Of a stretch of 64,000 nt of DNA, positions 43,556 to 52,194 are shown piece by piece. The position numbers were made by a program, and so were the translations under genes. Source of the DNA: Mycobacterium sp. IS-3022 (GTDB lineage: Bacteria > Actinomycetota > Actinomycetes > Mycobacteriales > Mycobacteriaceae); assembly GCF_001500065.1 (NCBI RefSeq), contig NZ_LQIN01000001.1, positions 62,001 through 126,000 of the forward strand. The letters are read 5' to 3'. Every line of letters starts with the position of its first letter. Positions within the stretch are counted from its first letter, which is position 1. The notes beneath the pieces were generated by a model, which had not been told where the DNA came from, did not search any database, and saw only the letters and a list, made by a program, of their open reading frames with translations.

Positions 43556-45229
43556 GTGCCTGTCGCAGTCAGCATTCCGCGCGTCCGCCACCTAGCGGCT
43601 GCGCTGGCTTCAGTGGCGGCTGTCGCGTTGATCGCGGCCGGCACCGATGTGCACCCAGCGTTCGCCCAGCCGGACACGACCGCACCGACCGAGACCGCCT
43701 ACGCTCCCGCAGAAGAGGCGCCTGCCGAAGTCCCGACCTACGAAGCACCGCCGGCGGTCGAGGCACCACCGGCGGTCGAGGCACCACCGGCGGTCGAGGC
43801 ACCACCGGCGGTCGAAGCCCCGCCTGCGGTCGAAGCCCCGCCTGCGGTCGAAGCACCCCCGACGTATGAAGCGCCGACGGAGGTTCCGACGCCCGTGGCG
43901 CCGGAGCCGCCGCAGGAACCGCAAGCGCCCCAGGAGCCTACGACGCAAGCCCCGGTCGTCACCGAAGAGACGCAGGCACCGGATAGCGCGACGACGACGG
44001 GCGCGCCGAGTCCTACTCCGACGTCACAGGCGACACCGACGACGCGGGCGACGACCGAGGCCACGACGGCAGCGACGACGCCGTCGGCCACCACGTCGCC
44101 GTCCCCGGCCCCGGCAACGACGTCGGGAACCCCGACGGTCACGAGTGCACCGGCCGGCCTGCAGCCCGAGACGACGACGGGCACCGCATCGCCGAGTGAG
44201 ACGGTGCCCGCCGGGGGATCGCAGCAGTCAAGTTCCGAGGAAACCGCTCCCGTTGGCGGAACGACGGATTCGTCGGGGGTGACGCAGTCGCCAAGTGCGG
44301 AACTGGCAGCGGGCGTGACTGAAACCCCTGAGCCGCAAAGGTCGGAAGCATCGCCACAGGACATCAAGATCGCTCAGCTGGCTGCCCCCGTCCAGGAAAT
44401 ACCGCCGCCTGCGCCGCCGGCGGAGATCGACCGCCTCAGGAACCTGGTCGTCCCCGCGGCAGATCCCGGCGCCAACGCCCCGGCGAGCGGCGCCGCTGAG
44501 GCGGGCGGTGCGACCGCGCCGTTGAGAGTGTTGCAATGGCAACCGGACTGGGTGGAATACGACCGGTACTTCAGGCCGCTGATCTTCAACCCTTACCCGG
44601 AACCGCTGCAGCTGGTCTACGAGGTAGCCGGGGTGCCGCGGATCCTGCTCATCCCCCCGCTGGGCCGCATCGTCACCGAAGTGCGCGATCTCGGGTCGTA
44701 CAACTTCACCGCACTGCGACTCAATCCCTTCGGGATTCCGATCGACGTCGCGGTCGGCAACTTCTTCGGCGGTGGCTACTTCCCCGGACCGGGGCTGCCA
44801 CCTCCGCCGCCGCCTCCACCGGTGCGGACGCTCACCGATGTCCCGGTCCAGGTCAAGTACACGAACGCGACATATCGGCCGATCGTGGTCCGAAAGATTG
44901 TCGACGTCGGCCCTGACCCGGCCGTCGGCGGTGCGCACAAAGTCCTACTCGACGGCGTCACCCCGGCTTGGGGGGAATGGAAGCAAAACGACAGCGGCGT
45001 ACCGCAATTCGAGGTTCACCAGACTCAGAGCTTCCCGGGTATGGAAGGCCCCGGGGAGGGCCCGTTGCCCGGCGACTACGACCTGCAGCTGGTAAGTGAC
45101 TCCTCGCCCACCGGCCTCAGCGGCAAGGACATCACGTTGATCGTCGCGGCCGCGCTGGTTGCGGCACTGGGTCTCGGCGGGATCTTCCTGACGCTGTTCC
45201 TCGGCAGACGCCGCCGGATCAGGCACTGA
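43556..45229 (+). CDS. Cell-wall-associated repeat protein with C-terminal membrane anchor
   Basis: 557 residues from GTG 43556 (AGAAGAGG upstream). The signal peptide ends AFAQ near residue 38. A PPAVEA repeat block (about 63-105) and a long T/S/P-rich spacer (to about 270), a probable mannosylation region, follow. A globular domain is at about 300-520 (WQPDWVEYDRYFRPLIFNPY and a second part after a polyproline run). One membrane helix (about 528-550) ends in RRRRIRH. The tail looks like a sortase signal but has no LPxTG. The spacer could reach across the periplasm. It lies 12 nt after the HET-C-like gene, so they are likely one transcript. Function unknown. Confidence 0.75.
   Translation: MPVAVSIPRVRHLAAALASVAAVALIAAGTDVHPAFAQPDTTAPTETAYAPAEEAPAEVPTYEAPPAVEAPPAVEAPPAVEAPPAVEAPPAVEAPPAVEAPPTYEAPTEVPTPVAPEPPQEPQAPQEPTTQAPVVTEETQAPDSATTTGAPSPTPTSQATPTTRATTEATTAATTPSATTSPSPAPATTSGTPTVTSAPAGLQPETTTGTASPSETVPAGGSQQSSSEETAPVGGTTDSSGVTQSPSAELAAGVTETPEPQRSEASPQDIKIAQLAAPVQEIPPPAPPAEIDRLRNLVVPAADPGANAPASGAAEAGGATAPLRVLQWQPDWVEYDRYFRPLIFNPYPEPLQLVYEVAGVPRILLIPPLGRIVTEVRDLGSYNFTALRLNPFGIPIDVAVGNFFGGGYFPGPGLPPPPPPPPVRTLTDVPVQVKYTNATYRPIVVRKIVDVGPDPAVGGAHKVLLDGVTPAWGEWKQNDSGVPQFEVHQTQSFPGMEGPGEGPLPGDYDLQLVSDSSPTGLSGKDITLIVAAALVAALGLGGIFLTLFLGRRRRIRH
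43745..43870 (+). repeat. 18-bp tandem repeat encoding PPAVEA
   Basis: Six 18-bp units, plus a degenerate seventh (APPTYE), run in frame. Units 1-4 share one codon usage (GCACCACCGGCGGTCGAG type) and units 5-6 another (GCCCCGCCTGCGGTCGAA), so two duplication events are visible. Copy number may vary between strains. Confidence 0.85.
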
Positions 45230-45296
45230 GAGAACCGCCGTCGGTAATGCGACGGAAACGCCGCGCATCCGGTGGCCCACCAGGTTTCCTTGACGC

Positions 45297-45779
45297 ATGC
45301 GCGTGTCGACTGCCGTCCGCAAATGGTCCGCGGGACTGGCGCTGCTCGCCCTCATCGCCGGCGGCGTCGGCATGGCGGCCGTGATGATCCTCGGCAGTGT
45401 CAACGCGCCCGAGCAGGCGCAGCGGGCGACAACGCCGCGCTCCACGTTAGCTCCGCCGCCGGCGAAGGTTCCGACACCGGTGGAGTTCACGGTCAACGTG
45501 ATCGTCACCGACCGGCAGTGCCCACCGGGACCGTCCGCCTGTACCTACAGGTATACGATCGAGCCGAAATACATTGGACTGCACCCACTTCCCGATACTC
45601 CGTTCACGGTCTTCTACGAAGTCGTCGGCGGCGCGGCGCCGCAGAAGGGTGAGTTCACCGTGCACAGGGATCAGGCCAAGATACTCAAAGACGTTGTCCT
45701 GGAAGGACCGCCGAACGCCCAGCTGAAGGCGACCGTCATGGGCGTCAACGGTGCTGCGGTGCCTCCGCCTCGCCCATAG
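45297..45779 (+). CDS. Membrane-anchored small secreted protein
   Basis: 160 residues. An N-terminal helix (about 10-35, WSAGLALLALIAGGVGMAAV) is likely to stay as an anchor. A proline-rich linker and a beta-rich domain follow with one cysteine pair (RQCPPGPSACTY, near 77-86). I recognise no family. It follows the repeat protein gene by 67 bp on the same strand and is probably the third member of the cluster. Convergent with the reductase-like gene at 45811. Function unknown. Confidence 0.7.
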   Translation: MRVSTAVRKWSAGLALLALIAGGVGMAAVMILGSVNAPEQAQRATTPRSTLAPPPAKVPTPVEFTVNVIVTDRQCPPGPSACTYRYTIEPKYIGLHPLPDTPFTVFYEVVGGAAPQKGEFTVHRDQAKILKDVVLEGPPNAQLKATVMGVNGAAVPPPRP

Positions 45780-45810
45780 TCACGACGCGGCCATCGGCGG
45801 AGAACCGGCG

Positions 45811-46878
45811 TCAGCTCTTCGGCCCGACCCCGCGGGCCTGCGGTAGCGGCAGGTCGTTGTAGGTGGCGATACCGGGCGCCGCAGCCACGACCGCCGGTAT
45901 CGCATGGATCGGCGGCATTGCGGTCATGATGTGCCCGAGCACGAAGAAGTCCTCGATCGACTTGGCGTTCTCGATCATGTCCGGCGGCGGTAGGAAACCG
46001 ACCTGCATGTTGACCGTCGGCCGGCCGTCGACAGTGATCTTCCAGCCGTCACCGTCGAGCTGCCAGTCCGGATCGAGCGTCTGCCCCTTTTTCCACCGGA
46101 CGTTGATGTCGACGACGGTCTTCCCGTTCACCATGCCCTGCCAGCTGGCATAGACGCCCGCAACATGTCCGGCCGGGATGGTCCACGACGCCATCACGAG
46201 ATCCTCTGTGGTCTGGGCATATTCGGAGACACACTTGATCTCGTCGAGTTCGACGCCGATGGAGTCGGCGACCAGGCGCACCGCTTCGGCGAACACCGCG
46301 GTGCCGTTGGCGGCCATCGGGGGCAGGGTCGGGTCGTCGATCGCGGTGCCGAAGCCGGTCGGCCGCTCCGTGTCGGGGGAGTCGTAGAGCGTGGTGTCGG
46401 CGGATTCGGAGATGGTGACCTTGTCGACCCGATCGCAGGCCGTCGAGGCGACGATGGCGAGCAGTTCGGCGAAGCCGGGGCTGACACCGGAACCGAACAG
46501 CGTCGAACCGCCCCGTCGGCACGCCTCTTCGAGTTTGTCCCGGCCGGCGCCGAGGTTGTGGCCGGTGATGAAGGACGCCGACGCCACGACGTTGACGCCG
46601 GCCTCGAGGATGCGGACCAGTTCGTCGACGTCGATCCACATCGGGTTGTAGACGACCACGTCGGGCTTCAGCGCGAGCAGCGCGTCGACGTCGTTGGTGG
46701 CCTGCACGCCGAGGGATGCAATGCCGGCGAGCTCACCGGCGTCCCGGCCCACCTTGTCCTTCGACCACGCGTAGAGGCCGACGAGTTCGTAGTTCGGGTT
46801 CTTGGCGATCGCCTCGACCGAAATCTTGCCGACATTGCCGGTCGTCCACTGAACGACGCGATAAGGGGTGTTTGGCAC
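45811..46878 (-). CDS. Dihydrodipicolinate reductase-like NAD(P)-binding protein
   Basis: 355 residues. The N-terminal Rossmann loop is VVQWTTGNVGKISVEAI, with LVGLYAWSKDKVGRDAGELAG and VVYNPMWIDVDELVRILEAGVNVVAS later in the fold. The C-terminal half belongs to a mycobacterial family related to DapB-type and amine dehydrogenases; the substrate is unknown. The GTG at 46878 is used instead of 46884: the reverse-strand -10 TATGCT (46885-46890) is 6 nt away, while 46884 would abut it. It is divergent from the TetR gene and is the likely target of that regulator. Confidence 0.82.
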   Translation of the reverse strand: MPNTPYRVVQWTTGNVGKISVEAIAKNPNYELVGLYAWSKDKVGRDAGELAGIASLGVQATNDVDALLALKPDVVVYNPMWIDVDELVRILEAGVNVVASASFITGHNLGAGRDKLEEACRRGGSTLFGSGVSPGFAELLAIVASTACDRVDKVTISESADTTLYDSPDTERPTGFGTAIDDPTLPPMAANGTAVFAEAVRLVADSIGVELDEIKCVSEYAQTTEDLVMASWTIPAGHVAGVYASWQGMVNGKTVVDINVRWKKGQTLDPDWQLDGDGWKITVDGRPTVNMQVGFLPPPDMIENAKSIEDFFVLGHIMTAMPPIHAIPAVVAAAPGIATYNDLPLPQARGVGPKS

Positions 46879-46884
46879 GCGCAC

Positions 46885-46890
46885 AGCATA
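46885..46890 (-). promoter_or_regulatory. -10 element of a likely leaderless promoter
   Basis: On the reverse strand TATGCT is followed by GTGCGC and the GTG at 46878. A start at 46884 would lie against the -10, so this element decides the start codon. Confidence 0.5.
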
Positions 46891-46896
46891 GGGAAA

Positions 46897-46937
46897 CGCG
46901 ACGCGTCGCGATGGTGTTTTTACCGACCGGTGAAAAA
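46897..46937. promoter_or_regulatory. Palindromes, candidate TetR operators
   Basis: CGCGACGCGTCGCG (46897-46910) is a perfect 14-bp palindrome. TTTTTACCG-AC-CGGTGAAAAA (46917-46937) is a near-perfect dyad with one extra base. Both lie in the gap between the divergent reductase-like and TetR genes, upstream of TAGGGT, the -10 for TetR. Confidence 0.45.
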
Positions 46938-46966
46938 TATGTGCCGTACCCCTTAGGGTGACCGTG

Positions 46967-47623
46967 ATGAGCGGCCGCGGCAGAGGTCGTCCACCCCGGA
47001 TCAGCCGAGACCAGATCGTCGCGGCGGCGCACGGCGTGGCGGGCCGAGACCTGACGATGCAGGCGGTGGCCGACGCGCTCGGTGTCAGCCGAAAGGCGCT
47101 GCACTACTACGTCGGTGACCGGGAGGGGCTTCTGACGCTGATGGTCGCCGACCTGTTCGAACGCGAACTGACCAGCGTCGAGTTGCCGGTCGACGACGAC
47201 TGGCGTGCGGTGCTGCGCGCATACAGCGTCGCGTTCCGCGAGGGCCTGGTGCAGGTCGGGGTAGCGACCGATTTCACGCGGTTGCGCGGAATCGGCGCCG
47301 CGGCCGCCCTGGCGCTGGCCGACCGGGTGCTCGACGCACTGCTCGCCGCGGGCTTCCCGCCCGACGCCGCCCGGTACGCCCTGACCGCGGCGTCCAACAT
47401 CGCGCAGTCGGCCGCGTACAGCAGCGCCGCCCAGACCGCATCGGGGGTGCATCGGCACCGCGCCGAGACGTCCGCGGCGCTCGAACACGAACCGCAGGAC
47501 ACCTACCCGGCACTGCGCACGGTGCTGGCGTCGGCCGAATCGCAGCGCCACGACGCCGAGCGTCAATTCGACTTCGAATTGGGCCTGCTGATCGGCGGTC
47601 TTGACCGCCTCCTGGACGCTTAG
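46967..47623 (+). CDS. TetR family transcriptional regulator
   Basis: 218 residues. An N-terminal helix-turn-helix spans about 15-58 (RGRPPRISRDQIVAAAHGV, then LTMQAVADALGVSRKALHYYVGDREGL). A helical ligand-binding domain with TetR_C-like character follows. ATG 46967 is preferred over GTG 46958 because TAGGGT ends 7 nt upstream (leaderless). The divergent NAD(P)-binding gene is the probable target. The stop overlaps the convergent protease stop by 4 bp. Confidence 0.86.
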   Translation: MSGRGRGRPPRISRDQIVAAAHGVAGRDLTMQAVADALGVSRKALHYYVGDREGLLTLMVADLFERELTSVELPVDDDWRAVLRAYSVAFREGLVQVGVATDFTRLRGIGAAAALALADRVLDALLAAGFPPDAARYALTAASNIAQSAAYSSAAQTASGVHRHRAETSAALEHEPQDTYPALRTVLASAESQRHDAERQFDFELGLLIGGLDRLLDA

Positions 47624-48636
47624 AGCGGCGTCAGGGTGGCTTTGCCGGTGCGTTCCTGCCCGCTGCGGTCGATCCACGTCAGGTCGATCACATCGCCGGG
47701 GTAGTGGCGGTCCAGCACGTAGGTCAGCGTGGTCGCCGAATCGAGGGGAGTGCCGTCGAGCACGACCAGTACGTCACCGGCGAGCAGTCCGGCGCGGTCA
47801 GCGGGCCCGCCGCGCAGCACCTCGGCGATCTGCACGCCCGGGCCGCGTTGCGCCGAGCGGACCCCGACACCGAGCAACACCGGCGGCCCGATGTGCACCT
47901 CGGCAGAGGGAGCTCGGGACCGGATCTGGTTCGCGACCGGCATGGCGTCGTTGATCGGGATCGCGTAGCCCTCTCCGCCCGGACCGAACCGGTAGTTCAC
48001 CGATGCCGCGGTGGTGATGCCGACAACCTGCCCGGCGCTGTTGACCACGGGTCCGCCGGAATCACCCGCGACCACCGGCGCGGCGAACTCGAAAAGCCCT
48101 GCGAGTTCGTCCTTGCTGCCGGTCAACGTGTCTTCGGCGTTGACGGTACGGCCGAACCCGGTGACCTGTCCGACCTCGCGGGTCAGCGGTCCGTTCGATC
48201 CGTTGGCGTTGCCGAGCGCCACGACGGGTTCGCCCGGAACCAGCTGCGCGGAATCGCCGATCGGTGCGACGGGCAACCCGTTCGCGCCGATCAGTTGCAG
48301 CACCGCGATGTCACGCCTGCGGTTGTAGCCGACCAGCTCGGCGGGATAGGACCGGCCCCCGACGCTCGCGGTGATCCGGTCGGCGCCCGACACGACGTGG
48401 AAGTTGGTCAGCACCTGGCCGCCCGGATCGAGCACGAAACCCGCGCCGTTGCCGATGGCGCCCTGGTAGTCGATCTCGGTGTCGATGCGCACGACGGCCG
48501 GCTCCACCTGCGCCGCCGCCGCGATCGGGTCGGCGGGGGCCGCCGTGGCCGGAATAACCGGTACGACCATGGCCAGCACCGCGGCCAACGCGATCAGTAG
48601 CGCCGCGAACGGACGCCGGACGGGGATTTTGCCCAT
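47620..48636 (-). CDS. Secreted trypsin-like serine protease with PDZ domain (PepA-like)
   Basis: 338 residues. The signal peptide ends ATA-AP near residue 33. The trypsin-like domain has His80 (TNFHVV), Asp109 (NRRRDIAVLQL) and Ser193 (AGDSGGP), a complete triad. A C-terminal PDZ domain is at about 245-335 (LLGVGVRSAQRGPGVQIAEVLRGGPADRAGLLAGDVLV). The layout matches the secreted PepA/Rv0125 group rather than membrane HtrA. It should act outside the membrane in protein quality control or processing. The next gene upstream (48665) is on the same strand with a 28-bp gap. Confidence 0.9.
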   Translation of the reverse strand: MGKIPVRRPFAALLIALAAVLAMVVPVIPATAAPADPIAAAAQVEPAVVRIDTEIDYQGAIGNGAGFVLDPGGQVLTNFHVVSGADRITASVGGRSYPAELVGYNRRRDIAVLQLIGANGLPVAPIGDSAQLVPGEPVVALGNANGSNGPLTREVGQVTGFGRTVNAEDTLTGSKDELAGLFEFAAPVVAGDSGGPVVNSAGQVVGITTAASVNYRFGPGGEGYAIPINDAMPVANQIRSRAPSAEVHIGPPVLLGVGVRSAQRGPGVQIAEVLRGGPADRAGLLAGDVLVVLDGTPLDSATTLTYVLDRHYPGDVIDLTWIDRSGQERTGKATLTPL

Positions 48637-48664
48637 GAACCCATATTGCCCGATGCGCGGGCGG

Positions 48665-49453
48665 CTAATCGTCTACGACGACGCCGCCACGCAGTCGCCT
48701 GCGGCGCCGGCGGGTCGGCTCGGGGCGGCGATTGCGCAGCTTGCCGTCGGTTTGCTCGGCTTCTTCGGTGGCGGTCGAGGTGGGTTCTTCGGCGCCCGAG
48801 TCGGGCTCTTCAGCGACGGTTTCGTCCTCGCCGTCCACCTCGGCGGTGGTCTTCTCTGGCGCTGAGGCGTCCTCGTGCTCGGCGTCCTCGGACGCTTCGG
48901 CCTCTTCCGCCTCTTCGGCCTCTTCCGCCTCTTTCTCCTCACCAGCTTCCGCGGCGTCCTTCTCGGCGCCTTTGCGTCGGCCGCGCCGCTTCTTCGGCGC
49001 CTTGACCTTGAGCGGTTTCGGCGGCGGTGGTGGCATCTCGGCGACCCAGGCCAGATAGAAGGCGAAGACGGCGAGCAAGGCGATCGCCGCGGCGGCCCCG
49101 TAGATGCCGAACAACCACCGGCCCGCGTCGTCGAGCGACAGCCAGATCTCGGCGATCGCCGCGCCCAGGATCAGGACCCCGGCCAACACGTGCAACACGA
49201 TGGACCAGGTCCGCAGCCTCAGCGCCAGCAGCGGTGTGCCGAACTCCGGCCTGCGGGTGCGCAGCAACGTGAACACCACCGGCAGCGCCGCCAGCCCGAT
49301 CAGCGCACCGACCACGATGCGCATCGCGATGCCCAGTGTGTGGGGGATGTCGCCAGACAACTCGTACCAGCGAGGCAGGACGAAGAAGAAGTACAGAACA
49401 CCGGCCACGACGCTGAACGATGCGTGCCAGATCACCGCGACGGTGCGGCTCAT
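48665..49453 (-). CDS. lucA: LucA-like membrane protein
   Basis: 262 residues. Four membrane helices lie at about 8-27, 42-66, 84-107 and 115-138. A lysine/arginine patch (KAPKKRRGRRKG) and a very acidic, E/A-rich tail follow, ending in a basic RRRRRRL. The position between the PepA-like gene and the tRNA-Ser/SRP RNA/aspB block matches Rv3723 (LucA) as I recall it. LucA stabilises the Mce1 and Mce4 lipid importers in M. tuberculosis. AGGAGG precedes ATG 49453. Assignment is by position and topology, not by sequence search. Confidence 0.74.
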   Translation of the reverse strand: MSRTVAVIWHASFSVVAGVLYFFFVLPRWYELSGDIPHTLGIAMRIVVGALIGLAALPVVFTLLRTRRPEFGTPLLALRLRTWSIVLHVLAGVLILGAAIAEIWLSLDDAGRWLFGIYGAAAAIALLAVFAFYLAWVAEMPPPPPKPLKVKAPKKRRGRRKGAEKDAAEAGEEKEAEEAEEAEEAEASEDAEHEDASAPEKTTAEVDGEDETVAEEPDSGAEEPTSTATEEAEQTDGKLRNRRPEPTRRRRRRLRGGVVVDD

Positions 49454-49524
49454 ACTCCTCCTAGACATTTGGTTGGACGGGGTGCGACCGGGCGAGGCCT
49501 GCAGATCGCACCCCGTGCCGAGTG

Positions 49525-49610
49525 CGGAGGATGCGGGATTTGAACCCGCGAGGGCTATTAACCCAACCCGCGTTCCAGGCGAGCGCCATAGGCCACTAGG
49601 CGAATCCTCC
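49525..49610 (-). tRNA. tRNA-Ser (anticodon GGA)
   Basis: An 86-nt class II tRNA on the reverse strand. The acceptor arms are GGAGGAT/ATCCTCC. The anticodon stem CTCGC/GCGGG encloses the loop CTGGAAC (anticodon GGA), and there is a long variable arm and a TTCAAAT T-loop. TACCAT lies about 12 nt upstream on that strand as a possible -10. Confidence 0.95.
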
Positions 49611-49680
49611 GCGGCCATGGTAGCCGACCCCGAAGATGAGCCCGTCCGGATGCGGGAGGCTCTGGTATTAGACTCGCCGT

Positions 49681-51069
<1,389 letters not shown>

Positions 51070-51088
51070 GCCCGTCTCTTAGGCCCGT

Positions 51089-51137
51089 TTGTGAATCTGA
51101 CGACGAAATCCGCCCGAAAACGTCGCCAGATTCACAA
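51089..51137. repeat. Dispersed inverted repeat, left copy
   Basis: TTGTGAATCTGACGAC (51089-51104) faces GTCGCCAGATTCACAA (51122-51137), one mismatch in 16. The same left arm recurs at 52087, in the same orientation. The right arm covers the stop codon of the DUF559 gene (51132-51134). Confidence 0.7.
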
Positions 51138-52001
51138 TCGAAACCCGCGCGAATACAACGCGCTCTCGACCCTGGCTACATAGGTGGAGCGCCGATAACG
51201 CAGCAGGTCTCTGCTGACCCGGATGATCAGCCAATCCAGCCCGGTCAATACGAACTGCTTATCGATATCGCGCTGCCGCACTGCGGGATCGGTCCAGTGT
51301 TGCGGCCCGTCGTATTCGATACCGACTTTAAAATCCTCATACGCCATGTCGACGCGTGCGACGAACTGCCCGTACTCGTCGAATATCCGGACCTGCGTCT
51401 GCGGGGCCGGAAGGCCCGCATCGATCAACGCCAGCCGGGCAAGCGTCTCTTGTGGGGATTCCGCACCGCCGTCCATCAGCGGAAGCACGCTGCGCAGTCG
51501 CGGAATGCCGCGGGCCCCCGCGTGTGCAGCGATCACCGCCTCCACGTCGACGTGTTTGAGACCAGTCGCATTGGCCAGAGCGTCGAGTCGTTGCACTGCG
51601 ACGGTCCGAGACTCGAGATGGCGACCGAGGTCGAACGCGGTGCGGGCCGGCGTGGTCACGCGCATCTCGCTTATCGTCACGAGTTCGTTCGGCAGCACCC
51701 GTTCAGTCCTGACGACGAGTTTCGGTGGCGGCCTCCGATTGTCGTGGATCAGCTCCGCGGCCTCCGACGGATCGATCCACTTGGTACCCAGGACCGCCGC
51801 CGCCGACAGGCCGGCAACGACTCCGCGCCGCTTCGACCACAGCCAGGCCGCCTGGGCACGATGCTGCGCCGACACGGTGGCGTCGCGTGGGACGTAGATC
51901 CCCGGATACATCGGTGCGTACAGGCGGCGCATCGTGCGCTCGGAGATGCTGCCTGTCGACAACGCTTCGGTTCCGACGAACGGCCACGGCAGCTCGGTCA
52001 T
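51132..52001 (-). CDS. DUF559-domain protein with AbiEi-like N-terminus
   Basis: 289 residues from ATG 52001 (52016 is an alternative). The N-terminal part (1-100) has a winged-helix character like AbiEi-type antitoxins (ISERTMRRLYAPMYPGIYVPRDA). The C-terminal restriction-endonuclease-like DUF559 domain (about 195-280) has FKVGIEYDGPQHW, then RQRDIDKQFVLTGLDWLIIRVSRDLL, with candidate Asp/Glu nuclease residues. Function is not established. No toxin partner is adjacent. The gene is bracketed by two copies of one inverted repeat and looks inserted between aspB and dnaX. Confidence 0.76.
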   Translation of the reverse strand: MTELPWPFVGTEALSTGSISERTMRRLYAPMYPGIYVPRDATVSAQHRAQAAWLWSKRRGVVAGLSAAAVLGTKWIDPSEAAELIHDNRRPPPKLVVRTERVLPNELVTISEMRVTTPARTAFDLGRHLESRTVAVQRLDALANATGLKHVDVEAVIAAHAGARGIPRLRSVLPLMDGGAESPQETLARLALIDAGLPAPQTQVRIFDEYGQFVARVDMAYEDFKVGIEYDGPQHWTDPAVRQRDIDKQFVLTGLDWLIIRVSRDLLRYRRSTYVARVESALYSRGFRL

Positions 52002-52086
52002 GCCCGTACGGTGCACGCGTGGACCGACGGATCAGGGCTGCGGTCGACGAGTCATCCACAGAGTTGCGCCGCCCGGCCGAACCCGT

Positions 52087-52136
52087 TTGTGAATCTGACG
52101 ACGCGCATCGCACCCCAACCGTCGTCAGATGCACAA
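52087..52136. repeat. Dispersed inverted repeat, right copy
   Basis: TTGTGAATCTGACGAC (52087-52102) faces GTCGTCAGATGCACAA (52121-52136) with one mismatch. The left arm is identical over 16 bp, and in the CCCG context before it, to the copy at 51089. Confidence 0.7.
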
Positions 52137-52194
52137 TCCAGAGACGCAGTGGCGGCCCGCCGGTGCGTCAGACCGCATCGGTAGCCTGCTGAGC

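Noticed and set aside
43745..43870. CRISPR or mobile repeat
   Set aside because: In-frame 18-bp units with no spacers inside a clear coding sequence.
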